This document shows positions 1 through 12,609 of a stretch of 64,000 bases of DNA, piece after piece (position 1 is the stretch's first letter; every line of letters starts with the position of its first letter). Both the position numbers and the translations under genes were made by a program. Below the pieces are notes generated by a model, which had not been told where the DNA came from, searched no databases, and saw only the letters and a list, made by a program, of their open reading frames with translations. Source of the stretch: Hydractinia symbiolongicarpus (Eukaryota; Cnidaria; Hydrozoa; Anthoathecata; Hydractiniidae); NCBI RefSeq assembly GCF_029227915.1, contig NC_079882.1, forward strand, positions 32,790,001 through 32,854,000, in the 5' to 3' direction.

Positions 1-1991
1 AAAGAGGTTTAATCGCCGGCAAACGAAATCCCGCGTTTTCCCGTAAATCCGGGGCCTGGCCCGTATAGTCGAATGTATACAAAGAAAGTACCCAGGGAGT
101 AAACTCATTTCCCGAACGATTTTTAAAATTTTTTTTTCACCACTAAAACGCATGAGACTTGTAGTTTTCAAAAATATTTTCATTTTTGATGAGACGCTTA
201 ATGAAAGAGGTTTAATCGCCGGAAAACGAAAACCCGCGATTTCCTGTAAATCCCGGGCTTGGTCCGTATAGTCGAATGTATACAAAGAAAGTACCCTGTG
301 AGTAAACTCATTTCCAGAACGATTTTTTAAATTATTTTTTCACCACTAAAACGCATAAGACTTGTAGGTTTTAAAAATGTTTTCATTTTTGATGAGACGC
401 TGAATAAAAGAAGTTTAATCGCCGGCAAACGAAAACCCGCAATTTCCCGTAAATCCCGGCTTGGCCCGTATAGTCAAAAGTATACAAAGAAAGTACCCAG
501 GGAGTAAACTCATTTCCCGAACGATTTTTTAAATTATATTTTCACCACTAAAACGCATGAGACTTGTAGTTGTCAAAAATGTTTTCATTTTTGATGAGAC
601 GCTTAATGAAAGAGGTTTAATCGCCGGAAAACGAAAACCCGCGATTTCCCGTAAATCCCAGGCTTGGCCCGTATAGTCGAATGTATACAAAGAAAGTACT
701 CTGTGAGTAAACTCATTTCCAGAACGATTTTTTAAATTATTTTTTCACCACTAAAACGCATAAGACTTGTAGTTTTTAAAAATGTTTTCATTTTAGATGA
801 GACGCTGAATAAAAGCAGTTTAATCGCCGGCAAACGAAAATCCGCGATTTCCCGTAAATCCCGGACTCGGCCGTATAGTCAAAAGTATACAAAGAAAGTA
901 CCCAGGGAGTAAATTCAATTCCCGAACGATTTTTTAAATTATTTTCTCACCACTAAAACGCATGAGACTTGTAGTTGTCAAAAATGTTTTCATTTTTGAT
1001 GAGACTCTTAATGAAAGAGGTTTAATCGCCGGCAAACGAAATCCCGCGTTTTCCCGTAAATCCGAGGCTTGGCCCGTATAGTCGAATGTATACAAAGAAA
1101 GTACCCAGGGAGTAAACTCATTTCCCTAACGATTTTTTAAATTTTTTTTTTCACCACTAAAACGCATGAGACTTGTAGTTTTCAAAAATGTTTTCATTTT
1201 TGATGAGACGCTGAATAAAAGAAGTTTAATCGCCGGCAAACGAAAACCTGCGATTTCCCGTAAATCCCGGCTTGGCGGGTGTAGTCAAAAGTATACAAAG
1301 AAAGTACCCAGGGAGTAAACTCATTTCCCGAAGGATTTTTTAAATTATTTTTTCACCACTAAAACGCATGAGACTTGTAGTTTTCAAAAATGTTTTCATT
1401 TTTGATGAGACGCTGAATAAAAGAAGTTTAATCGCCAGCAAACGAAAACCCGCGATTTCCCGTAAATCCCGGGCTTGGCCCGTATAGTCGAATGTATACA
1501 AAGAAAGTACCCTGTGAGTAAACTCATTTCCAGAACGATTTTTTAAATTATTTTTTCACCACTAAAACGCATAAGACTTGTAGTTTTTAAAAATGTTTTC
1601 ATTTTAGATGAGACGCTGAATAAAAGCAGTTTAATCGCCGGCAAACGAAAATCCGCGATTTCCCGTAAATCCCGGACTCGGCCGTATAGTCAAAAGTATA
1701 CAAAGAAAGTACCCAGGGAGTAAACTCAATTCCCGAACGATTTTTTAAATTATTTTTTCACCACTAAAACGCATGAGACTTGTAGTTGTCAAAAATGTTT
1801 TCATTTTTGATGAGACTCTTAATGAAAGAGGTTTAATCGCCGGCAAACGAAATCCCGCGTTTTCCCGTAAATCCGAGGCTTGGCCCGTATAGTCGAATGT
1901 ATACAAAGAAAGTACCCAGGGAGTAAACTCATTTCCCGAACGATTTTTTAAATTATTTTTTCACCACTAAAACGCATGAGACTTGTAGTTT

Positions 1992-2013
1992 TCAAAAATG
2001 TTTTCATTTTTGA
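1992..2013. other. Perfect 9-bp hairpin (dyad) in the monomer
   Basis: TCAAAAATG, a TTTT loop, then CATTTTTGA form an exact 22-bp inverted repeat, shown here in the reference monomer. The same element sits at the same place in most monomers of both arms. In CATAAGAC-type monomers the left arm reads TTAAAAATG, so one C:G pair becomes a T/G mismatch. In the AAAATTG variants around 20-27 kb an inner pair is lost. It could extrude as a small cruciform or fold in a transcript. No protein that binds it can be named. Confidence 0.85.
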
Positions 2014-2040
2014 TGAGACGCTGAATAAAAGAAGTTTAAT

Positions 2041-2089
2041 CGCCGGCAAACGAAAACCCGCGATTTCCCGTAAATCCCGGCTTGGCCCG
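2041..2089. other. CpG-rich core with phased CCCG words
   Basis: CCCG begins at 2057, 2067, 2076 and 2086 (spacing 10, 9, 10) and again at 2137, 51 bp further on. All are therefore close to whole helical turns apart and would lie on roughly one face of the DNA. GCCGGC, a 6-bp palindrome, opens the core. Most subtype-defining variants fall here and remove a CpG, for example CCTGCG, TTTCCTG, CCTGGACT, CGCAATT and CCAGG. This is the most informative part of the monomer for classification. Whether a protein reads it is unknown. Confidence 0.8.
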
Positions 2090-2106
2090 TATAGTCAAAA
2101 GTATAC
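2089..2106. other. GTATA/TATAC dyad in the monomer
   Basis: GTATA, eight spacer bases (GTCAAAAG or GTCGAATG), then TATAC, giving a 5-bp inverted repeat. The right half overlaps the palindrome GTATAC. The spacer switches between AAAAG and GAATG in step with monomer subtype, while the arms stay mostly constant. Occasional losses (GTAAAC, GTACAC, GTAGAC, GCATAG) mark individual amplified blocks. Confidence 0.7.
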
Positions 2107-5100
2107 AAAGAAAGTACCCAGGGAGTAAACTCATTTCCCGACCGATTTTTTAAATTATTTTTTCACCACTAAAACGCATGAGACTTGTAGTTTTCAAAAA
2201 TGTTTTCATTTTTGATGAGACGCTGAATAAAAGCAGTTTAATCGCCGGCAAACGAAAATCCGCGATTTCCCGTAAATCCCGGACTCGGCCGTATAGTCAA
2301 AAGTATACAAAGAAAGTACCCAGGGAGTAAACTCAATTCCCGAACGATTTTTTAAATTATTTTTTTACCACTAAAACGCATGAGATTTGTAGTTGTCAAA
2401 AATGTTTTCATTTTTGATGAGACGCTTAATGAAAGAAGTTTAATCGCCGGCAAACGAAATCCGGTGTTTTCCCGTAAATCCGGGGCTTGGCCCGTATAGT
2501 CGAATGTATACAAAGAAAGTACCCAGGGAGTAAACTCATTTCCCGAACGATTTTTAAAATTTTTTTTTCACCACTAAAACGCATGAGACTTGTAGTTTTC
2601 AAAAATGTTTTCATTTTTGATGAGACGTTTAATGAAAGAGGTTTAATCGCCGGAAAACGAAAACCCGCGATTTCCTGTAAATCCCGGGCTTGGTCCGTAT
2701 AGTCGAATGTATACAAAGAAAGTACCCTGTGAGTAAACTCATTTCCAGAACGATTTTTTAAATTATTTTTTCACCACTAAAACGCATAAGACTTGTAGGT
2801 TTTAAAAATGTTTTCATTTTTGATGAGACGCTGAATAAAAGAAGTTTAATCGCCGGCAAACGAAAACCCGCAATTTCCCGTAAATCCCGGCTTGGCCCGT
2901 ATAGTCAAAAGTATACAAAGAAAGTACCCAGGGAGTAAACTCATTTCCCGAACGATTTTTTAAATTATATTTTCACCACTAAAACGCATGAGACTTGTAG
3001 TTTTCAAAAATGTTTTCATTTTTGATGAGACGCTGAATCAAAGAAGTTTAATCGCCGGCAAACGAAAACCCGCGATTTCCCGTAAATCCCGGCTTGGCCC
3101 GTATAGTCAAAAGTATACAAAGAAAGTACCCAGGGAGTAAACTAATTTCCCGACCGATTTTTTAAATTATTTTTTCACCACTAAAACGCATGAGACTTGT
3201 AGTTTTCAAAAATGTTTTCATTTTTGATGAGACGCTGAATAAAAGCAGTTTAATCGCCGGCAAACGAAAATCCGCGATTTCCCGTAAATCCCGGACTCGG
3301 CCGTATAGTCAAAAGTATACAAAGAAAGTACCCAGGGAGTAAACTCAATTCCCGAACGATTTTTTAAATTATTTTTTCACCACTAAAACGCATGAGATTT
3401 GTAGTTGTCAAAAATGTTTTCATTTTTGATTAGACGCTTAATGAAAGAGGTTTAATCGCCGGCATACGAAATCCGGCGTTTTCCCGTAAATCCGGGGCTT
3501 GGCCCGTATAGTCGAATGTATACAAAGAAAGTACCCAGGGAGTAAACTCATTTCCCGACCGATTTTTTAAATTATTTTTTCACCACTAAAACGCATGAGA
3601 CTTGTAGTTTTCAAAAATGTTTTCATTTTTGATGAGACGCTGAATAAAAGCAGTTTAATCGCCGGCAAACGAAAATCCGCGATTTCCCGTAAATCCCGGA
3701 CTCGGCCGTATAGTCAAAAGTATACAAAGAAAGTACCCAGGGAGTAAACTCAATTCCCGAACGATTTTTTAAATTATTTTTTCACCACTAAAACGCATGA
3801 GATTTGTAGTTGTCAAAAATGTTTTCATTTTTGATGAGACGCTTAATGAAAGAGGTTTAATCGCCGGCATACGAAATCCGGCGTTTTCCCGTAAATCCGG
3901 GGCTTGGCCCGTATAGTCGAATGTATACAAAGAAAGTACCCAGGGAGTAAACTCATTTCCCGAACGATTTTTAAAATTTTTTTTTCACCACTAAAACGCA
4001 TGAGACTTGTAGTTTTCAAAAATGTTTTCATTTTTGATGAGACGCTTAATGAAAGAGGTTTAATCGCCGGAAAACGAAAACCCGCGATTTCCTGTAAATC
4101 CCGGGCTTGGTCCGTATAGTCGAATGTATACAAAGAAAGTACCCTGTGAGTAAACTCATTTCCAGAACGATTTTTTAAATTATTTTTTCACCACTAAAAC
4201 GCATAAGACTTGTAGGTTTTAAAAATGTTTTCATTTTTGATGAGACGCTGAATAAAAGAAGTTTAATCGCCGGCAAACGAAAACCCGCAATTTCCCGTAA
4301 ATCCCGGCTTGGCCCGTATAGTCAAAAGTATACAAAGAAAGTACCCAGGGAGTAAACTCATTTCCCGAACGATTTTTTAAATTATATTTTCACCACTAAA
4401 ACGCATAAGACTTGTAGGTTTTAAAAATGTTTTCATTTTTGATGAGACGCTGAATAAAAGAAGTTTAATCGCCGGCAAACGAAAACCCGCAATTTCCCGT
4501 AAATCCCGGCTTGGCCCGTATAGTCAAAAGTATACAAAGAAAGTACCCAGGGAGTAAACTCATTTCCCGAACGATTTTTTAAATTATTTTTTCACCACTA
4601 AAACGCATAAGACTTGTAGGTTTTAAAAATGTTTTCATTTTTGATGAGACGCTGAATAAAAGAAGTTTAATCGCCGGCAAACGAAAACCCGCAATTTCCC
4701 GTAAATCCCGGCTTGGCCCGTATAGTCAAAAGTATACAAAGAAAGTACCCAGGGAGTAAACTCATTTCCCGAACGATTTTTTAAATTATATTTTCACCAC
4801 TAAAACGCATGAGACTTGTAGTTTTCAAAAATGTTTTCATTTTTGATAAAACGCTGAATAAAAGAAGTTTAATCGCCGGCAAACGAAAACCCGCGATTTC
4901 CCGTAAATCCCGGCTTGGCCCGTATAGTCAAAAGTATACAAAGAAAGTACCCAGGGAGTAAACTCATTTCCCGACCGATTTTTTAAATTATTTTTTCACC
5001 ACTAAAACGCATGAGACTTGTACTTTTCAAAAATGTTTTCATTTTTGATGAGACGCTGAATAAAAGCAGTTTAATCGCCGGCAACGAAAATCCGCGATTT

Positions 5101-8100
5101 CCCGTAAAACCCGGACTCGGCCGTATAGTCAAAAGTATACAAAGAAAGTACCCAGGGAGTAAACTCAATTCCCGAACGATTTTTTAAATTATTTTTTCAC
5201 CACTAAAATGCATGAGATTTGTAGTTGTCAAAAATGTTTTCATTTTTGATGAGACGCTTAATGAAAGAGGTTTAATCGCCGGCAAACGAAATCCGGCGTT
5301 TTCCCGTAAATCCGGGGCTTGGCCCGTATAGTCGAATGTATACAAAGAAAGTACCCAGGAAGTAAACTCATTTCCCGAACGATTTTTAAAATTTTTTTTT
5401 CACCACTAAAACGCATGAGACTTGTAGTTTTCAAAAATGTTTTCATTTTTGATGAGACGCTTAATGAAAGAGGTTTAATCGCCGGAAAACGAAAACCCGC
5501 GATTTCCTGTAAATCCCGGGCTTGGTCCGTATAATCAAATGTATACAAAGAAAGTACCCTGTGAGTAAACTCATTTCCAGAACGATTTTTTAAATTATTT
5601 TTTCACTACTAAAACGCATAAGACTTGTAGGTTTTAAAAATGTTTTCATTTTTGATGAGACGCTGAATAAAAGAAGTTTAATCGCCGGCAAACGAAAACC
5701 CGCAATTTCCCGTAAATCCCGGCTTGGCCCGTATAGTCAAAAGTATACAAAGAAAGTACCCAGGGAGTAAACTCATTTCCCGAACGATTTTTTAAATTAT
5801 ATTTTCACCACTAAAACGCATGAGACTTGTAGTTTTCAAAAATGTTTTCATTTTTGATGAGACGCTGAATAAAAGAAGTTTAATCGCCGGCAAACGAAAA
5901 CCCGCGATTTCCCGTAAATCCCGGGCTTGGCACGTATAGTCGAATGTATACAAAGAAAGTACCCTGTGAGTAAACCCATTTCCAGAACGATTTTTTAAAT
6001 TATTTTTTTACCACTAAAGCCGATGAGACTTGTAGTTTTAAAAATGTTTTCATTTTTGATGAGACGCTGAATAAAAGAAGTTTAATCGCCGGCAAACGAA
6101 AACCCGCGATTTCCCGTAAATCCCGGCTTGGCCCGTATAGTCAAAAGTATACAAAGAAAGTACCCAGGGAGTAAACTCATTTCCCGAACGATTTTTTAAA
6201 TTATTTTTTCACCACTAAAACGCATGAGACTTGTAGTTGTCAAAAATGTTTTCATTTTTGATGAGACGCTTAATGAAAGAGGTTTAATCGCCGGCAAACG
6301 AAATCCAGCGTTTTCCCGTAAATCCGGGGCTTGGCCCGTATAATCGAATGTATACAAAGAAAGTACCCAGGGAGTAAACTCATTTCCCGAACGATTTTTT
6401 AAATTTTTTTTTCACCACTAAAACGCATGAGACTTGAAGTTTTCAAAAATGTTTTCATTTTGGATGAGACGCTTAATGAAAGAGGTTTAATCGCCGGAAA
6501 ACGAAAACTCGCGATTTCCTGTAAATCCCGGGCTTGGTCCGTATAGTCGAATGTATACAAAGAAAGTACCCAGGGAGTAAACTCATTTCCCGAACGATTT
6601 TTTAAATTATATTTTCACCACTAAAACGCATGAGACTTGTAGTTTTCAAAAATGTTTTCATTTTTTATGAGACGCTGAATAAAAGAAGTTTAATCGCCGG
6701 CAAACGAAAACCCGCGATTTCCCGTAAATCCCGGGCTTGGCACGTATCGTCGAATGTATACAAAGAAAGTACCCTGTGAGTAAACCCATTTCCAGAACGA
6801 TTTTTTAAATTAATTTTTCACCACTAAAGCCCATGAGACTTGTAGTTTTCAAAAATGTTTTCATTTTTGATGAGACGCTGAATAAAAGCAGTTTAATCGC
6901 CGGCAAACGAAAACCTGCGATTTCCCTAAATCCCGGACTCGGCCCGTATAGTCAAAAGTGTACAAAGAAAGTACCCAGGGAGTAAACTCATTTCCAGATC
7001 GATTTTTTAAATTGTTTTTTCACCACTAAAACGCATGAGACTTGTAGTTTTTAAAAATGTTTTCATTTTTGATGAGACGCTGAATAAAAGAAGTTTAATC
7101 GCCGGCAAACGAAAACCCGCGATTTCCCGTAAATCCCGGCTTGGCCCGTATATTCAAAAGTATACAAAGAAAGTACCCAGGGAGTAAACTCAATTCCCGA
7201 ACGATTTTTTCAATTATTTTTTCACCACTAAAACGCATGAGACTTGTAGTTGTCAAAAATGTTTTCATTTTTGATGAGACGCTTAATAAAAGAGGTTTAA
7301 TCGCCGGCAAACGAAATCCGGCGTTTTCCCGTAAATCCGGGGCTTGGCCCGTATAATCGAATGTATACAAAGAAAGTACCCAGGGAGTAAACTCATTTCC
7401 CAAACGATTTTTTAAATTTTTTTTTCACCACTAAAACGCATGAGACTTGTAGTTTTCAAAAATGTTTTCACTTTTGATGAGACGCTTTATGAAAGAGGTT
7501 TAATCGCCGGAAAACGAAAACCCGCGATTTCCTGTAAATCCCGGGCTTGGTCCGTATAGTCGAATGTATACAAAGAAAGTACCCTGTGAGTAAACTCATT
7601 TCCAGAACGATTTTTTAAATTATTTTTTTACCACTAAAACGCATAAGACTTGTAGGTTTTAAAAATGTTTTCATTTTTGATGAGACGCTGAATAAAAGAA
7701 GTTTATTCGCCGGCAAACGAAAACCCGCGATTTCCCGTAAATCCCAGCTTGGCCCGTATAGTCAAAAGTATACAAAGAAAGTACCCAGGGAGTAAACTCA
7801 TTTCCCGAACGATTTTTTAAATTATATTTTCACCACTAAAACGCATGAGACTTGTAGTTTTCAAAAATGTTTTCATTTTTGATGAGACGCTGAATAAAAG
7901 AAGTTTAATCGCCGGCAAACGAAAACCCGCCATTTCCCGTAAATCCCGGGCTTGGCACGTATAGTCGAATGTATACAAAGAAAGTACCCTGTGAGTAAAC
8001 CCTTTTCCAGAACGATTTTTTAAATTATTTTTTCACCACTAAAGCCCATGAGACTTGTAGTTTTTAAAAATGTTTTCATTTTTGATGAGACGCTGAATAA

Positions 8101-9667
8101 AAGAAGTTTAATCGCCGGCAAACGAAAACCCGCGATTTCTTGTAAATCCCGGCTTGGTCCGTATAGTCAAAAGTATACAAAGAAAGTACCCAAGGAGTAA
8201 ACTCATTTCCAGATCGATTTTTTAAATTATTTTTTCACCACTAAAACGAATGAGACTTGTAGTTGTCAAAAATGTTTTCATTTTTGATGAGACGCTGAAT
8301 AAAAGAAGTTTAATCGCCGGCAAACGAAAACCCGCGATTTCCCGTAAATCCCGGCTTGGCCCGTATAGTCAAAAGTATACAAAGAAAGTACCCAGGGAGT
8401 AAACTCAATTCCCGAACGATTTTTTAAATTATTTTGTCACCACTAAAACGCATGAGACTTGTAGTTTTCAAAAATGTTTTCATTTTTGATGAGACGCTGA
8501 ATAAAAGCAGTTTAATCGCCGGCAAACGAAAACCCGCGATTTCCCGTAAATCCCGGCTTGGCCCGTATAGTCAAAAGTATACAAAGAAAGTACCCAGGGA
8601 GTAAACTCAATTCCCGAACGATTTTTTAAATTATTTTTTCACCACTAAAACGCATGAGACTTGTAGTTGTCAAAAATGTTTTCATTTTTGATGAGACGCT
8701 TAATGAAAGAGGTTTATTCGCCGGCAAACGAAATCCGGCGTTTTCCCGTAAATCCGGGGCTTGGCCCGTATAATCAAATGTATAGAAAGAAAGTACCCAG
8801 GGAGTAAACTCATTTCCCAAACGATTTTTTAAATTTTTTTTTCACCACTAAAACGCATGAGACTTGTAGTTTTCAAAAATGTTTTCATTTTTGATGAGAC
8901 GCTTAATGAAAGAGGTTTAATCGCCGGAAAACGAAAACCCGCGATTTCCTGTAAATCCCGGGCTTGGTCCGTATAGTCGAATGTATACAAAGAAAGTACC
9001 CTGTGAGTAAACTCATTTCCAGAACGATTTTTTAAATTATTTTTTCACCACTAAAACGCATAAGACTTGTAGGTTTTAAAAATGTTTTCATTTTTGATGA
9101 GACGCTGAATAAAAGAAGTTTAATCGCCGGCAAACGAAAACCCGCGATTTCCCGTAAATCCCGGCTTGGCCCGTATAGTCAAAAGTATACAAAGAAAGTA
9201 CCCAGGGAGTAAACTCATTTCCCGAACGATTTTTTAAATTATATTTTCACCACTAAAACGCATGAGACTTGAAGTTTTCAAAAATGTTTTCATTTTTGAT
9301 GAGACGCTGAATAAAAGAAGTTTAATCGCCGGCAAACGAAAACCCGTCATTTCCCGTAAATCCCGGGCTTGGCACGTATAGTCGAATGTATACAAAGAAA
9401 GTACCCTGTGAGTAAACCCATTTCCAGAACGATTTTTTAAATTATTTTTTCACCACTAAAGCCCCTGAGACTTGTAGTTTTTAAAAATGTTTTCATTTTT
9501 GATGAGATGCTGAATAAAAGAAGTTTAATCGCCGGCAAACGAAAACCCGCGATTTCTTGTAAATCCCGGCTTGGCCCGTATAGTCAAAAGTATACAAAGA
9601 AAGTACCCAGGGAGTAAACTCGTTTCCAGATCGATTTTTTAAATTATTTTTTCACCACTAAAACGAA

Positions 9668-11613
9668 TGAGACTTGTAGTTGTCAAAAATGTTTTCATTT
9701 TTGATGAGACGCTGAATAAAAGAAGTTTAATCGCCGGCAAACGAAAACCCGCGATTTCCCGTAAATCCCGGCTTGGCCCGTATAGTCAAAAGTATACAAA
9801 GAAAGTACCCAGGGAGTAAACTCAATTCCCGAACGATTTTTTAAATTATTTTGTCACCACTAAAACGCATGAAACTTGTAGTTTTCAAAAATGTTTTCAT
9901 TTTTGATGAGACGCTGAATAAAAGCAGTTTAATCGCCGGCAAACGAAAATCCGCGATTTCCCGTAAATCCCGGACTCCGCCCGTATAGTCAAAAGTATAC
10001 AAAGAAAGTACCCAGGGAGTAAACTCATTTCCCGAACGATTTTTCAAATTATTTTTTCACCACTAAAACGCATGAGACTTGTAGTTGTCAAAAATGTTTT
10101 TATTTTTGATGAGACGCTTAATGAAAGAGGTTTAATCGCCGGCAAACGAAATCCGGCGTTTTCCCGTAAATCCGGGGCTTGGCCCGTATAGTCGAATGTA
10201 TACAAAGAAAGTACCCAGGGAGTAAACTCATTTCCCGAACGATTTTTTAAATTTTTTTTTCACCACTAAAACGCATGAGACTTGTAGTTTTCGAAATTGT
10301 TTTCATTTTTGATGAGACGCTTAATGAAAGAGGTTTAATCGCCGGAAAACGAAAACCCGCGATTTCCCGTAAATCCCGGGCTTGGCACGTATAGTCAAAT
10401 GTATACAAAGAAAGTACCCTGTGAGTAAACCCATTTCCAGAACGATTTTTTAAGTTATTTTTTCACCACTAAAGCCCATGAGACTTGTAGTTTTCAAAAA
10501 TGTTTTCATTTTTGATGAGACGCTGAATAAAAGCAGGTTTATCGCCGGCAAACGAAAACCTGCGATTTCCCTAAATCCCGGACTCGGCCCGTATAGTCAA
10601 AAGTATACAAAGAAAGTACCCAGGGAGTAAACTCATTTCCCGATCGATTTTTTAAATTATTTTTTCACCACTAAAACGCATGAGACTTGTAGTTTTCAAA
10701 AAAGTTTTCATTATTGATGAGACGCTGAATAAAAGAAGTTTAATCGCCGGCAAACGAAAACCCGCGATTTCCCGTAAATCCCGGCTTGGCCCGTATAGTC
10801 AAAAGTACACAAAGAAAGTACCCAGGGAGTAAACTCAATTCCCGAACGATTTTTTAAATTATTTTTTCACCACTAAAACGCATGAGACTTGTAGTTGTCA
10901 AAAATGTTTTCATTTTTGATGAGACGCTGAATAAAAGAAGTTTAATCGCCGGCAAACGAAAACCCGCGATTTCCCGTAAATCCCGGCTTGGCCCGTATAG
11001 TCAAAAGTATACAAAGAAAGTACCCAGGGAGTAAACTCAATTCCCGAACGATTTTTTAAATTATTTTGTCACCACTAAAACGCATGAAACTTGTAGTTTT
11101 CAAAAATGTTTTCATTTTTGATGAGACGCTGAATAAAAGCAGTTTAATCGCCGGCAAACGAAAATCCGCGATTTCCCGTAAATCCCGGACACCGCCCGTA
11201 TAGTCAAAAGTATACAAAGAAAGTACCCAGGGAGTAAACTCATTTCCCGAACGATTTTTCAAATTATTTTTTCACCACTAAAACGCATGAGACTTGTAGT
11301 TGTCAAAAATGTTTTTATTTTTGATGAGACGCTTAATGAAAGAGGTTTAATCGCCGGCAAACGAAATCCGGCGTTTTCCCGTAAATCCGGGGCTTGGCCC
11401 GTATAGTCGAATGTATACAAAGAAAGTACCCAGGGAGTAAACTCATTTCCCGAACGATTTTTTAAATTTTTTTTTCACCACTAAAACGCATGAGACTTGT
11501 AGTTTTCGAAATTGTTTTCATTTTTGATGAGACGCTTAATGAAAGAGGTTTAATCGCCGGAAAACGAAAACCCGCGATTTCCCGTAAATCCCGGGCTTGG
11601 CACGTATAGTCAA
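9668..11613 (+). repeat. Two ~0.73-kb copies at 1,215-bp (6-monomer) spacing
   Basis: Bases about 9668-10398 recur at about 10883-11613 with very few differences, including rare marks such as ATGAAACTTG, the TTTTTCAAATT run and TTCGAAATTG. The repeat ends inside a GGCACG-type monomer. The second copy then changes to a GTACAC-type sequence like that near 10.8 kb, which marks a recombination joint. The bases between the copies belong to other subtypes. Confidence 0.75.
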
Positions 11614-12609
11614 AAGTACACAAAGAAAGTACCCAGGGAGTAAACTCAATTCCCGAACGATTTTTTAAATTATTTTTTCACCACTAAAACGCATGAGACT
11701 TGTAGTTGTCAAAAATGTTTTCATTTTTGATGAGACGCTTAATGAAAGAGGTTTAATCGCCGGCAAACGAAATCCGGCGTTTTCCCGTAAATCCGGGGCT
11801 TGGCCCGTATAATCGAATGTATACAAAGAAAGTACCCAGGGAGTAAACTCATTTCCCGAACGATTTTTTAAATTTTTTTTTCACCACTAAAACGCATGGG
11901 ACTTGTAGTTTTCAAAAATGTTTTCATTTTTGATGAGACGCTTAATGAAAGAGGTTTAGTCGCCGGAAAACGAAAACCCGCGATTTCCTGTAAATCCCGG
12001 GCTTGGTCCGTATAGTCGAATGTATACAAAGAAAGTACCCTGTGAGTAAACTCATTTCCAGAACGATTTTTTAAATTATTTTTTCACCACTAAAACGCAT
12101 AAGACTTGTAGGTTTTAAAAATGTTTTCATTTTTGATGAGACGCTGAATAAAAGAAGTTTAATCGCCAGGCAAACGAAAACCCGCAATTTCCCGTAAATC
12201 CCGGCTTGGCCCGTATAGTCAAAAGTATACAAAGAAAGTACCCAGGGAGTAAACTCATTTCCCGAACGATGTTTTAAATTATATTTTCACCACTAAAACG
12301 CATGAGACTTGTAGTTTTCAAAAATGTTTTCATTTTTGATGAGACGCTGAATAAAAGAAGTTTAATCGCCGGCAAACAAAAACCCGCGATTTCCCGTAAA
12401 TCCCGGGCTTGGCACGTATAATCGAATGTATACAAAGAAAGTACCCTGTAAGTAAACCCATTTCCAGAACGATTTTTTAAATTATTTTTTCACCACTAAA
12501 GCCCATGAGACTTGTAGTTTGTAAAAATGTTTTCATTTTTGATGAGACGCTGAATAAAAGAAGTTTAATCGCCGGCAAACGAAAACCCGCGATTTTCCGT
12601 AAATCCCGG

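Larger units (their letters stand above)
1975..2176 (+). repeat. Representative 202-bp satellite monomer
   Basis: This copy differs by about one base (ACCGAT for AACGAT near its end) from the most frequent form, so it serves as a reference. A hand count gives about 76 G+C in 202 bases. CpG occurs 12 times, against about 7 expected from its C and G counts. In order it holds a hairpin (bases 18-39), an AATAAA hexamer (50-55), a CpG-rich core (66-115), a GTATA/TATAC dyad (115-132), a purine-rich ACAAAGAAAG stretch (131-140), a TACCCAGGGA segment (141-150) and an A/T-only tract near 171-189. Common length variants are CGGGCTTGG or CGGACTCGG at base 105 onward (203 bp) and CCCTAAAT, lacking GT, in the core. 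The length is close to a nucleosome repeat. Confidence 0.9.
241..11985 (+). repeat. Irregular higher-order ladder (5-, 7-, 12-, 15-monomer spacing)
   Basis: A diagnostic monomer with TTTCCTG in its core, usually followed by TTGGTCCG, recurs with TTCCTG at about 241, 2672, 4089, 5504, 6516, 7529, 8946 and 11985. The intervals are 2431, 1417, 1415, 1012, 1013, 1417 and 3039 bp, or 12, 7, 7, 5, 5, 7 and 15 monomers. Between markers the typical order is CATAAGAC type, then GGCACG type, CCCATGAG type, a GAAG or GCAG type, a GTTGTC type with CGGCG core, and back to the marker. The two 7-mers ending at 4089 and 5504 have equal length but different internal composition. The higher-order unit is therefore being reshuffled, not copied strictly. 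Confidence 0.75.

Noticed and set aside
1975-2176. CENP-B box (nTTCGnnnnAnnCGGGn) in the monomer
   Set aside because: The nearest candidates, the TTCGTTTGCCGGCGA and GTTCGGGAAATGAG regions on the minus strand, both lack the required A and the CGGG at the right spacing. The dyad may matter, but this motif is not present.
2426-4133. Overlapping 96- and 71-codon open frames on opposite strands, recurring at 3843-4133 and 5258-5548
   Set aside because: They are images of one satellite frame repeated at the higher-order period. Both strands are open at once, the frames shift with each 202/203-bp step, and no domain, codon bias or start context supports coding.
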